In this document: in pieces, positions 31,071 to 41,769 of the stretch | Numbering within the stretch: the stretch's first letter is position 1 | How the letters are laid out: the number at the start of each line of letters is the position of its first letter | NCBI GenBank assembly: GCA_033558025.1 | Contig: JAUCEF010000007.1 | Span: 7,998,001-8,062,000 of the forward strand | Direction: 5' to 3' | Source: Phytophthora sp. 'mugwort' | Lineage: Eukaryota > Oomycota > Peronosporomycetes > Peronosporales > Peronosporaceae | DNA length: 64,000 nucleotides | Translations under genes and position numbers: made by a program | Notes under the pieces: generated by a model | Told to the model about the DNA's origin: nothing | The model's input: the letters and a program-made list of their open reading frames with translations, nothing else | Databases searched by the model: none

Positions 31071-34000
31071 TTGGATAAAGCAGTCCTTGAGGATACCAAG
31101 AAGGCGCTAAATGCGCGGTCAGGATCCTCGATCCTCAAGGATCCCTCGGATCCATACTACTCTTGGGTGAAGGAGTATCAAGACGTGGTCTCGAAAGAAC
31201 CTCCCACGAGGCTACCTCCGGATCGAGGTGTACGTCATGAGATTGACCTGGTTCCTGGAACCAAATACTGCGTGAAAAGGCAGTGGCCTTTGCCACGAGA
31301 ACGACGTGACGTCATTGACACGTTCTTCCGTGCTAAGCGCGAGGCGGGTATGGTGCGCGAGAGCAAGTCAATACACTCAACGCCTACGTTCTGTGTCAGA
31401 AAACCGAATGGCAAGTGGCGAATCGTTCATGCTTTTAATAAGCTCAACGCGGCCACCATTCCGGTGCAGACGCCTATTCCTAGGAAGGACATTCCCCAGA
31501 ACAACATGGCGGGGTGTACGGTGTACATACCCTCGACTGGTCGATGGATGCTATCGCTTGCTCGCATGAGCAAGCGATATTCCGCTTACGGCGGTCAGCA
31601 CTCCGAGCGGTATGCTCTGGGAGTGGCTAGTAAAGCCCCAACGGCTGTCGAACGCGCCTGCGACGTTCAATCGTCTTGTGACGCAACTGTTCAGACCCCA
31701 TAGGGTGTATGCTCAGACATGCTTCGACGACATATTCGTCCACAGTCGTGCGGAGCACGGAAAGACTGATGTGGAGAATTACATTGAGCACCTGCGAGCG
31801 GTGCTCGAGTGCATGCACACCCACAAGTTGTATGCCAAAATTGACAAGTGTGTCTCGGCGCTGAAGAGATCCCCTATTTGGGATGCTTCATTGGGAAGCG
31901 AGGCCTTCGAGCGGATCCTACTAAGGTCAAGGCCATTGTAGACTGGCAGGTTCCAAAGAACCAGAAAGACTTACGAAAGTGGCTTGGCCTGGCCAATTAC
32001 TGCACAAGTACAGCAAGAACTATGCTGAGGTGGCAAGGCCACTGTCCAATCTCCTTAAGAATGATGTGGACTGGTGTTGGGACATCGGACACCAAGCGGC
32101 TTTTGAAGCCATTAAGGAGAGTCTCCTTCAGGCGCCGATTCTGGCGCTGCCAGATCCCGATCGTCTTATCAGTGTCTCTGTGACGCGTTGGACTTTGTCA
32201 TCGGCAGTGCTTTGTTGCAAGCAGGCGCTGCATGGCGAGAACGCGTGATCGCGTTTGAATCTCGCCAGCTCAAGGCCGCTGAGAAGATTATCCAGTTCAT
32301 GACAAAGAGCTACTTGCGATGAAGTATGTGCTCGTCAAATTCAGGGTTCACCTGCTCAGCTCCAAGCCGTTTGTGATCTACACTGATCATGCGTCGCTAC
32401 GCACGGCGACTCAGTCGCCTCACCTCTCTCAGAGAATGGTCCGTTGGCTCTCCTTCTTTGCGGAGTACAACTTCGAGGAGAAGTACAAGCCTGGCAGGCA
32501 GAACGTCTTGGCCGATGCGTTATCACGCAGGCCAGACTATGAGATCGCTCATGTCATGACGGTGACTTCGTCTGTGACAGACTTTATCGGCGCTGCGTTC
32601 GCGCGGGACGAGTCCTGCGTAGCTCTGCTACATGTGCTAGGAAGCGCGGAGCTTGCTAACTCAGACATTAAGCTGTCAGCGTGGTTGCGCGCAAGGCTAC
32701 ATAGATACACTCTCGATGATGGCCTATTGTACTACGGTACTGGCCCAGAAGACACCCCACGTATCGTGCTTCCTCACGAAGAGGATCTCAAGTATCGTAT
32801 CCTCTATAAGGCACATGATACCCCACTTGGCGGTCATCTCGGTCGAGAAAGGACCTACAGCTCAGTGAGCTCCCACTACTGGTGGCCAAAGCCTTACAAG
32901 TGGGTCAGTACGTATGTACGCACGTGTGAGACGTGTCAACGAGTTAAACCCTCGCCACACTCGGCTGCGCCGTTGGCCAGCTTGCCTGTACCCACGGGGT
33001 GGTGGCAATCCATGAGTATTATCTTTATGTTCGGCCTGCCACGGGATGCGGCGGGCAACACGGGTATCGTGGTCTTTGTCGACCGATTGAGCAAGATGGC
33101 TGTTCATGGATCGTGTCTTTCGACAGCATAGTCTGCCAGAGGCAATTGTCTCGGATCGAGATCCCCGTTTCACGGGTAAGTTTGGACGTCGGTCTTTAAG
33201 GTGCTAGGCACTCGACTCGATATGTCCACAGCGGACCATCTGCAGACCGATGGTCAGACTGATCGCGTGAATCACGTAGTCGAAGACATGCTTCGGAACG
33301 TCTGTGTAGACAGACCCAAGGAATGGAGCTCGATGCTCCCGCTCGATGAGTTTGCATTGAACAATGCGGTGCATGCCTCAACTGGCTTCACCCCGTTCTA
33401 TGTGAACGGTCTTACTCACCCTCGCATCCCGTTGGCGCTACCACTCCGTGGTTCAGGGCTTGGTGGGAAGGAATAGCCGAAGGGCTCGCTGATGTCAGCC
33501 ATGTTGCGGTTCGCAACCAAGTTGACGCGTTCTTGTCAACGCGTTTGAATGTCTTAAGACATGTACGCGACGCGATGGCTGAGAGCCAAGACGTCCAGAG
33601 GAACAGGCGGATGCCGGAGGCAGAGGAAATGTGGAAGGGCTTCAGATCGGTGACCAAGTTTTATTAAACGCGAAGAACTTACCTACATATGCAGTTTCTG
33701 CGGTCTTTAAGACCAAGTTGCGCACGCGGTTCATCGGACCTTTCAATGTAGTGGCCAAGAAGGCCCTTGCGTACACGCTCAACCTTCCGAAGAAGATGCG
33801 TACACACCCTCTGTTCTACGTAGGCTTCCTCAAGCCGTATCGGGACTCAGCTCAGGTGAGCGCGGAGGCGTTGGCGCCTCGGACCTCAGTCGGGGCGCAG
33901 ACGGTGCCAGGGTAGCGGCTGCTGGCCAGAGCGCTGGAGGCGCACAAAGAGGTCCACATACCCACGAAGCTCGACGAGCGATCACTCCACTTTGTCGAGA

Positions 34001-34360
34001 CGACGAGCTGCTGGCCGCGCCAGAGCCACCACGCGGTGCACAGATGAGTCTGCGGACTCCAACCAGCCGACTCGCTGATGAACAGCTTCGAGTTCGTCAA
34101 CTGGACGAGAGCGATGCTCATCCGCATCGCGGAACTACGCATTGTGATGCCATACCAGAGTTTGAAGCGACTCCAATTTCACCTGACGCTCAGCGCGAGG
34201 GTCCAACGGACCCTCCACCATTGCTCGATGAGCAGGAAGTTCTTCACTATCATGTAGAACGCCTAGTGGCGCGGCGTCGCCGCAAGGGTCGAACTTAGTA
34301 CCTTGTGAAGTGGAGCGAATATCCCCACTCACAGAACACATGGGAGTATGAGGTGCCCTT
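31071..34360 (+). pseudogene. Pol of element B: reverse transcriptase, RNase H, integrase, chromodomain
   Basis: Domains in order: RT 31071-32100, with TFCVRKPNGKWR, a CFDDIFVHSR catalytic box near 31714 and LGLANY; RNase H to about 32540, with YTDHASLRT and NVLADALSRR; integrase zinc region with H...H and CETCQRVK near 32810-32945; integrase core 33000-33470, where the first Asp position reads SIIF instead of the usual SMDF, VSDRDPRFTG is present and the third-Glu helix is RVNHVVEDMLR; C-terminal chromodomain 34230-34360 (HYHVERLV, YLVKWSEYP, NTWEYEVPF). Frame changes near 31560, 31860, 32190, 33130 and 33470 and a stop in the chromodomain disable it. Confidence 0.85.
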
Positions 34361-34528
34361 CCGGCAAGACTACCCTAACGTCGTCGACGCTTTGGTCGTC
34401 ACGATCGACATGGCCCCCAGGGCCAGCGACCACTGCGGCTGTCGCCACGAGTGTCCCAGCACTAGCTCGGGATGAGCCAAGGTCAACCTGAAGGCTTCCG
34501 GCCTGACCTTGAGGCAAGGTAGCCAGCA

Positions 34529-34984
34529 TGTCACAAACGTGAGGACGGCATGCTGCGGAAGAAGATGCACATGGTGCATTAGTTCTAGAGGAGCGAGACA
34601 GCGAGGCCTGAGGCCGCTGGAAGTTGACGTCGGTGTCCAGACACAGTTGGGTTGGACCCAGAAGATATTGGTCTTTGGTGGAATCGAGCCGCCGACCTTG
34701 CGCTTATGAAGCGAGTGCTCTACCACTGAGCTAGCTGGGTTGAAGGCCAGCGAGCTGTGGGCATGCGGATGCCGCCAAGGGTTGAGCGCTTTTGGAGCAG
34801 AGTGTTCGTGGTCAAAACCACAGGACGTGTGCCCTCGTGGATACGGTGTGTCCACGGTTTATCTAGTGGTCTAATTAGAGTGATCTAAGCCTCTGCGGAG
34901 ACCTTAGGGGTTAGAATAACCACAGCTAAGACTCGGGGTTCATACGTCTTCCTCTGACGCACTACGCTACGCAGCCCCGCTGCA
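34529..34984 (+). repeat. 3' LTR of element B (divergent from its 5' LTR)
   Basis: The last 110 bp (from about 34875) match the end of the 5' LTR closely (CCTCTGCGGAGACCTTAGGG, then CATACGTCTTCCTCTGACGC). Upstream of that only weak, patchy similarity remains. TGTCAC at 34529 is a possible LTR start. A tRNA-like sequence lies within it. The upstream limit is uncertain. Confidence 0.5.
34670..34740 (-). tRNA. tRNA-Met(CAU)-like sequence, probably a pseudogene or SINE-type head
   Basis: The minus strand has an intact A box (TAGCTCAGTGG), D arm GCTC/GAGC, an anticodon loop TTCATAA with CAT anticodon, and a B box (GGCTCGATTCC). The anticodon stem pairs only 3 of 5 bp, the T stem has one mismatch, and the 5' acceptor strand (ACCCAGC) does not pair with the 3' strand (AAAGACC). 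A working tRNA is therefore unlikely. It lies in the 3' LTR region of element B. Confidence 0.6.
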
Positions 34985-34989
34985 GAGGC

Positions 34990-35215
34990 CGTCATTTGGA
35001 AGTGGGCAGCTACTCGCTGCACACAAGGACAACTAGAAGTGCTCCGGCAGAATCTCGCACTGGAGGCCATCCTTGACCTCCGAGATCTGTGTATTGAGTT
35101 TGCCCATGCGATAGGCAAACGGCAGCTCTCTCGAGAACTGCAGAAGCAGAATGCTTCTAGTGCTCATGATGAGCGCGGGTATGGTCTTGGCTCTACGACC
35201 ACACCCCGTTCGGAC
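34990..35215 (+). pseudogene. Antisense accessory ORF of element C, second part
   Basis: Continues the ORF cut at 29187: a helical, Leu-rich piece with WAATRCTQGQLEVLRQ, LALEAILDLRDLCIEFAHA and KRQLSRELQKQNASS. It ends about where the minus-strand chromodomain ORF of element C ends (35228), so the two genes are tail to tail. Plus-strand frames further right overlap minus-strand pol and are taken as shadows. Confidence 0.6.
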
Positions 35216-35227
35216 AAGAAAGGCCGA

Positions 35228-37200
35228 CTACTTACGAAGCCGCCGCCGATTCTGTTCCCAGATCGCGATAGCCTTCGGGCAGTCAACGTGGTGCCGTTCG
35301 TACGGCTCCCAGGAGCATTCAGCCTCCGAGTACCCCCTCCACTTCACACGGAGCTGGCGCTTCCCGTGAGCGCCGCTCCTGGAACACATGCTCCACGTGG
35401 TAGTGGGTCTCCCCATTACAGTCGAGGAGAGGTGGCGGTGCCCTCGAATACGAGTATGAGTCGCCGCCCCTCCGATCCGGCTCAGGGCCTGGTGTGCCAA
35501 CTTCGGCTCCACCTCGGGTCGTTGAAGACGTCGCTCTTTGTCGTCGAGTCCTTGCGCTTGAACTTGGTGAGGGCGGGGCTGCCGCCGCCCAGACCGGGAG
35601 CGCTGGGGTCCTTGGGCCGACTCGTGACGTCGTGAATCGTCTGGCCGATGGCTTGTCGGACCTTGAAGGACGGGTTGACCGCCGTACGAATGACGAGGAC
35701 GAGCCCTTCCAACATCTGGATTCCCTTTGGGTGTCCATGGACCGATTCCAGCGGGAAGTGTATCTCCTTTGGGACCTCCTGTGGCCTGTGCCCCAGACGG
35801 GAGCGACTCCTGCGTACTCCCAGCCGTATCACTATGGTTCATACTCGGCGTATGCAGCCGGGATCCCTTCGTATGAAGCCCCTTCCGCGGCCCCGCAAGG
35901 ACCTGGGCTTCTGACTTCAGAGAGAAGAGTCGCAGCCTCGCTTTGAAGAACTGGGGCCTGTGAGCCCTGCGGATCATGGTACCGCTTCAGACTGCCCACG
36001 TAGAAAAAAACGTCGGATGGGTCGTCATCGACTAAGGAGGTCAATGGTATATGCCGCACCATGCCTGGACAGGACCGCGATGGGTCCAATGAAGCGGTGT
36101 TTCAGCTTGTTGCTCCCAACGGAACTTACCGTGGCGAGTGGCAAGTTTCTAGTGTCTAGTAAGACTAAATCACCCACATTAAACTCGTTTAAGTTTCCTC
36201 TTCATTGTTTGTCTGGGTACTCCTTTTGCTTGCCCTGTGCTGCTGCCATGGCATCGCGGACATGGCTGATACGTTCAGCCTGGTGCGTACAAAAGACTTG
36301 ACTTGTTTCCGCATGGAAACCGTTTTCATGTCCTAGACCTGGAAGGAAAGCGCTTTCCGATCCTCTCCCCCACTTAGAACCGAAGACGGGATGCTGCCTC
36401 GTAAAGCGAGCGGCACCCGTAAATGGCGTAAGCCATTCAGATAGAACGGGTATACCTGGTCGATGCGTGAAACGCATTGTTGAGTGCAAACTCAACTACT
36501 GGCAGGCGTTTCGATCAAGTGCGAAGAGCCTCCGCACAGACACTGCGTAGCGTGTCCTCAAGCACCCGGTTGATACGCTCCGTCTGCCCATCCGTCTGAG
36601 GACGATCGGCAGTGGACATGTGCAGCCTCGTTCCAAGTAGTTGGAACAGCGTTCACCAGAACGCAGCGGTAAACCGCGGGTCACGATCCGAGGCAATTGC
36701 CTCCGGCAGACCATGATGGCGGAAAACGCCATCCAGGAGTAGCTTCGCAACCTCTTCCCCGGTCACTGTGCCTTTGACCGGAGTAAGACGCACCATCTTG
36801 CTCAGAGGCACACGAACCCCAAGATACCGGTGTTTCCGTTGCCGTCGGCTGGAAGTCCGAAAATGAAATCCAGACTCATCGACTTCGAGCAGTCCGCTGG
36901 AACGGGAAGGATCTGCAAAGGAGCCGAGGCGTGCCCGCCGGGTTTCACTCGCTGCCATGTTTCACATGTCTTCGCGTACTGTGCGACCCACTTGTACATC
37001 TGGATCCGCTAAAAGTACTGAGAAACCGATTGGAAGGTCTTCTCGCGGCCCAAGTGACCGCTGGACGGCGCATCGTGCGCCTCCTGAAGGTGGCAAACTT
37101 GAGCTCCTCGTCGTTTAGTACGACAACCCGTGGGGGTTCATGGGGATCCACGATGGTAAAGCAGGCCATCGGTCCACTCGTATCGCTGGAGCCGGGCTCT
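35228..37200 (-). pseudogene. Integrase and chromodomain of element C
   Basis: On the minus strand: integrase zinc region with CETWQRVK (second Cys of CxxC replaced by Trp) near 36940-36990; core with SLDFIFGLP (first Asp), ASDRDPRFTAAFW (second Asp) at 36653-36999; a Pro/Gly-rich linker 35500-36090 containing VFFYVGSLKRYHDP; and a chromodomain 35228-35460 with HYHVEHVFQERRS in one frame and LRVKWRGYSEAECSWEP in the next. A PPT-like word at 36364-36378 interrupts the integrase C-terminal part, suggesting internal rearrangement. Confidence 0.78.
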
Positions 37201-37346
37201 CTGACGTGGCGCGAGCCACTTGGCCTTGGCTTCCTTGCTAGCGGCTGGCGAGAAAACGCACCAGAGGTGCCAGAGCTTCATCGCCCCGATACGCTATGCG
37301 TATCTGATCGTACAGATCGGTCGGTGACACACCTTATATATCCAGC

Positions 37347-38730
37347 TCATATTCCGACCTGCATTACAACGCATCGGCAAGCACGTTCAGCTTGCCAGGC
37401 TTGTACTCGACGCGGAAGTTGTATTCCGCGAAGAAGGACAGCCACCTCGCCATCCCTTTGGAACAGATGGGGCGAATTTGTCGCCGTCCGTAAGGATGCG
37501 TGATCTGAGTAGATCACAAAGGGATGTGAGCCCAGGAGGTACACCCGGAACTTGACAAGGGCGTACTTCATGTCAAGCAGCTCCTTGTCATGAACGGGTA
37601 GTTCCGTTTGGCACCCTTGAGCTGCCTGGACTGAAACGAGATCGCTCGTTCACGTCCTGCTGCATCGTGCTGCAGCAATGCACACCCGATTACATAATCG
37701 GATGCATCACAGACGACGCTGAACGGCTTCGTCTCGTCTGGCAGTGCCAGGACAGGCGCCTTCTGAAGGCTTGCCTTGACACTGTCAAATGCATCCTTGT
37801 GCTCACGCCCCCGGTGCCAGTCGGTATCCTTCTATAGAAGATCCGTCAAGGGTCTAGCCAGACCCGCATACCCTTCGCTGTACTTATGGAGGTAGTTGGC
37901 CAAGGCCAGCCACCTCCTCAGGTCCTTCTGGGACCTTGGCGTTGGCCAAGCCGAAATGACATTGACCTTCTCCGGGTCTTCTCGAGCGCCGACGTTGCAA
38001 ACGAAGCAACCGAGCAATTTGACCTATTGCGACGCGAAGACGCACTTGTCGATGTTGGCACAGAGCTTGCTCGATCTAAAGACCTCCAAAACTCGACGGA
38101 GGTGCTCTAAATGCACCTCCACAGCCGTTTTGCCTCCCTCGGCACGGCAATGATGAAGATGTCGTCGAAGTACGGCATACGCATGCAGTGGTCTAAACAA
38201 CTGCGTGACCAGGCGATTGAACGTCGCCGGGGCATTAGACAGGCCCTGTGGCATCACCAGCCACTCCCAGAGCGTACCGCTCGAGGTGTTCACTGTGATG
38301 AGCGGGATGTCGCTCTCGCGCATCAGGATCTGGTAGTACTCGTCCACCAGATCCAGGGCACTGTATAACTCGCACTCCGTCATTTTGATTAACAACACAG
38401 CCTTTCGCGGGATGGGTGTCTGGGCCGACACCGTTGCGCTGTTTAGCTTATTAAAAGCATGAACCAGACGCCACTTCCCGTTCAACTTCCGAACGCAGAA
38501 GGTCTGCGTCGAGTGCGGGGATTTCGATTCGCGCACCATGCGTGACTTGGCCTTTGCGGCGAAGATGGCATCAATGACCTCGCACTGCTCGCGAGGCAGT
38601 GTCCATTGGTGCCACAGTACTTGGTGCTCGGCACGAGATCAATTTCGTGCGTGATCCCACGATCCGATGGGAGTTGAGACGGTGGATCCTTGTACACCAC
38701 ATTCTTGAACTCCTTCATTAAAGGATACAC
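37347..38730 (-). pseudogene. Reverse transcriptase and RNase H of element C
   Basis: RT (38024-38730) has TFCVRKLNGKWRLVHAFNKL, SALDLVDEYYQILM and WLVMPQGLSNAPATF. The catalytic FDDIF box can be read near 38150 only by changing frame. The connection part 37832-38017 has DLRRWLALANYLHKYS. RNase H (37347-37571) has VIYSDHASLRTATNSPH. Frame changes occur between each block. Confidence 0.82.
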
Positions 38731-39676
38731 TGGATCCTTCGGGTTTTGAGAATCTCAGAACCCAAGCGCGAGGCACGCTGGGAGGAGAATACCGCCAGGA
38801 CACCCTCGTCCATAACAGAGGTGGAATTCAATTCCTCTGTAGTGGACTCTTGCTGCAAGAGTACCACTACCACCTCCGCGATGTCCCCAGCCTTCAGGTC
38901 GGCCAGGAAATCTGTCGGCGTCAACTGTTCGAGGTTCAGGAGCTCTGACATCTCGGGCAGCGGCTCTTGTCCGATGCCGTCTCCCTTGACCCGATGGACG
39001 GTCTCGCCGTCGGGGATGTGATAACATCCTTCGCCTGGCCGCGTCGGAAGAACCCGGGCCCTGGGTTCCAAGTCGCTTGAAGCGACTCCACTCTGAGGTG
39101 ACTCCAGACTCGACTTGCGGTGTCGACTATGTCGTCGACGGCGACCGAGACGTGGTATTTCGTTACCCACGTCTGTGGACGTCTCATTGACGACGTCCAA
39201 AGCCTCAAGGGCTTCGTGTGGAACATGGTTACCCACACATGAAGTGATTTTCATCACTTATGGTGTCGGTTATGGTCTGGGCGACCTGGTCTGGAACAAG
39301 GTTACCCACACAGGAAGCGCATTCTGCGCATTCCTCGCCAGTTTCAGTCTGGGTGACTTGTGTGGACCTAGGTTACCCACCTCGTCGGGGGTGCCACCCG
39401 GCACCGCCACTCTTGAAGCCTTGGCCGCCGGTCTAGATTCCGGCGGGGGTCGAGGGCTATCCGGTAAGGACTGCTGCACTCAACCAGGTGCAGCCTCTGC
39501 TGCCACCGCTTCTAGGGAGTCGCTCAATACGTCGGAGGCTCCCAAAAAATCACTGGATGCTCCTGCATCCCGGCGCCCCTTTCGGACTCCCCAGTTCCTG
39601 GCAGAGGTGGGAACATGACTCACCAATGCTCTGCCGGTAACTGCGGGCCGACTGGCCCCGATAGCTTTGTGTTGTG

Positions 39677-39945
39677 TCATGGCTCATGCTTCTCGAGCCA
39701 GGGCATGCCCAGGATCAAGTCATACTTGTCCATCTCTAGGACAGTAAACTGCTCCATGCTGTTGAAGTCCTCGAACGTTACAGCTAGATCCACATGGATC
39801 ATGGGAACGGTAATCACTGTTCCGTCGGCCAGTTCCGCCGACACTGTCACGTTTCCTTTCTCGTAAAGCATTGGCCAACTTGTTGCTGTTCTTCGCAACA
39901 GCCTGGCGGCGTGCGAAGTTCTTCGACGCACCGGAGTCAATTAAG
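39677..39945 (-). pseudogene. Aspartic protease region of element C
   Basis: The minus strand reads IDSGASKNFARR around 39905-39942 (active-site DSGA), then NVTVSAELADGTVITVP and YDLILGMPWLEKH, the standard layout of Ty3/Gypsy proteases. One frame change separates the DSGA part from the rest. Confidence 0.8.
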
Positions 39946-40118
39946 ATTCGAAAGGGATGAGCATATTCCCGTACACTTACGTGTACTACTAGCAGCCCAA
40001 CGCTTCCCTTCTTCGATTCGAATAGTGCAAAGACTCTCAGGGGCTAAGTCTCCATGGTGCGCGCCACCCGCGCACCGCTCATGAAGACTTAGATCTTCCC
40101 CAGTAGGGCGCCCCGCCC

Positions 40119-40920
40119 CTACTGGTGTCCTGCGTTCCCCTGCCTATGGGGTTTCGGTCTTTGCCAGCGACCCTTAAGCGCGTTGGGCTTGGGAGGGAAA
40201 CGCTTTCGTTGTCCGTCCCCAGGACAGGCACGTGCCATGTACCCTAGCTTACCACAGCTATAGCAGCGAATATCATGCTGCTCGGCGAGCCCAAGTTCCA
40301 TGGGAACTGGCCCGCTTGGGGCCCCAGACTTGGTGTCGAGCCTCTGGTCACACCGTCGCCGGCATGCGCGCCTGGCGGTGACTATACTCCTCTTGGAGGG
40401 CGACTTGGATCGCCTCTTCCAGAGTATTGGCCTGCACCCGAAACAGCTGGGTGCGGGCTGGGCCTACTCTTAGGCCGTCCATGAATACCGTTCCCTTGAT
40501 GCGCTCATGGAGTGATTTTCCCACGAGGGATGCGGTGAGCTCCCGCAGCTCCTGGATGTACTCGTGCAGCTCACGTCTTCCCGGTTTTTTTCTTACATGA
40601 CAGGAGCGTGACCGTTGGCGGTACTCATAGTTCACCAGGAGGAAGGTGGCTCAAAGCTGTCCACACAGCTGATCCCATGATGCGAAGCATCCAGGTGTTG
40701 CCGCTTCCCACGTATACGCCCAACTCTTCACACGCCCGCTGAGGTTGGATAGGGCGAAAGCCACTCGGAGGTGCTCCGAAGAGATGAGTGCCGCATCCAT
40801 TGCGAGCTCTACTTCTCGCACCCAGAAGTGAAGGTTTCCACCTTCCTTCCCTTCGTAAGGGTTTACCTTCAGCCTTAACGGCTTGGGGTAGACCGGTTTC
40901 GGCTCTGCGGCCGGAACCAC
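40119..40920 (-). pseudogene. Gag of element C with zinc knuckle
   Basis: The capsid-type part (40348-40920) has NPYEGKEGGNLHFWVREVEL, LSGRVKSWAYTW and TVFMDGLRVG. The knuckle at 40119-40301 reads CYSCGKLGYMARAC: the spacing of a CCHC knuckle, but with Tyr where His is expected. Frame changes between pieces. Confidence 0.8.
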
Positions 40921-41090
40921 AGGTTGCTCCGAGCATGTTCGATGAGCCCCAGCGCTTACATGTCGAACGCGGTTACGCTTTACACCTGCTCAGCTTGCGT
41001 TGACGGCGCCAAGCTATGCAAGGCATCCATGCCAAAGATGCCAGCCATCTTACGAACGGACTCAAACTGAGAGTCGTTCCGATGAGGAAA

Positions 41091-41178
41091 CTCATTCCGG
41101 TCCATGGTGTTAGGACCCAGATGTTTCAAGTAGTCTCATTCCGGTCCATGGTGCTAGGACCCCGCGGTTTCAGGTAGT
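41091..41178. repeat. 44-bp tandem repeat, two units
   Basis: Units starting CTCATTCCGGTCCATGGTG at 41091 and 41135 differ at a few positions. It lies between gag and the 5' LTR of element C, i.e. in the leader of the minus-strand transcript. Confidence 0.75.
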
Positions 41179-41217
41179 AACCCGCGTAGGCGTGGATTAA
41201 CTACAAGTGCTACCAAG

Positions 41218-41565
41218 TGTGACGGGGCACGCAACACCTTGCGCACAGGAAATGTGACTTCCGGAGAGTATACAAACTCTCGGTGAACGGCAGTTCACTA
41301 GTCCCTGGTCTGGGTGACTGTTACAAAATTAGGTAGATTTAAAACTGAATATATTTATAGGTGACCCCTTTTAATAAACTACATACTAACTATTAGTCAC
41401 CTATAAAGTACCCTAGATGCTATCCTATTGGGTGACTCTGATGTCTTTGTACCATATCTGTGGTACCTATCCATGACGTCATAGCGATGTTGGCTACATC
41501 ACTTAGGGTACTTGGTACACCTATCCTGAAGAGTGACTTGGCACTCTTCATTTAACCCCGTTACA
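41218..41565 (-). repeat. 5' LTR of element C
   Basis: 348 bp; on the minus strand it starts TGTAACGGGGTTAAATGAAG and ends GTCACA, followed by the primer-binding sequence CTTGGTAGCACTTGTAG. Serves as the empty-site reference for the MITE in the left LTR. Confidence 0.85.
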
Positions 41566-41720
41566 GGTAGAACGTCGAGAAAGTATTAGCGAAGAGAATC
41601 GAGTCGATCTGTGTAGCTGTAAGCAAAAAAAATTGAAAATTGTCTTTGTGACGCGGTGCCAAAGCGGAACACAGCACTGCAACGAGACATGCAAGTCACG
41701 TAGTGGGCTAGTATAAAACT

Positions 41721-41722
<2 letters not shown>

Positions 41723-41768
<46 letters not shown>
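41723..41768. repeat. (CT)n microsatellite
   Basis: An uninterrupted CT tract of about 46 bp. On the minus strand it lies at the 3' end of the MULE ORF and would encode an Arg-Glu repeat. Confidence 0.95.

Positions 41769-41769
<1 letters not shown>

Larger units (their letters stand above)
29188..34984 (+). mobile_element. Nested Ty3/Gypsy retrotransposon (element B), 5-bp target duplication
   Basis: Flanked by GAGGC on both sides (29183-29187 and 34985-34989). Removing the element and one GAGGC rejoins the antisense ORF of element C in a sensible reading (..FQEAVIWKWAATRC..), which confirms the nesting. Order on the plus strand: 5' LTR, gag, pol with RT, RNase H, integrase and a C-terminal chromodomain, then a 3' LTR. 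The protease and zinc-knuckle part is missing between gag and RT. Confidence 0.85.
27174..41565 (-). mobile_element. Large Ty3/Gypsy retrotransposon (element C), interrupted by nested insertions
   Basis: The left LTR (27174-27992) and right LTR (41218-41565) are the same sequence in the same minus orientation, both with TGTAACGGGG at the right end and TGTGAC at the left. On the minus strand the order is 5' LTR (right), gag, zinc knuckle, protease, reverse transcriptase, RNase H, integrase, chromodomain, then a stretch with an antisense ORF, a polypurine tract and the 3' LTR. Element B is nested at 29188-34984, and a MITE lies in the 3' LTR. Frames are broken by stops and shifts. No 5-bp target duplication is seen (ATGGT on the left, GGTAG on the right), so the ends may have recombined. 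Assigning both LTRs to one element is inference from orientation and order. Confidence 0.72.

Noticed and set aside
34670..34740. Functional elongator tRNA-Met gene
   Set aside because: The acceptor stem does not pair and the anticodon stem has two mismatches, so it is recorded as a tRNA-like pseudogene instead.
35494..35946. Plus-strand 150-codon ORF opposite the linker and chromodomain of element C
   Set aside because: The minus strand carries the recognisable chromodomain and the Pro-rich linker; the plus frame probably reflects base composition, although it could extend the antisense ORF.
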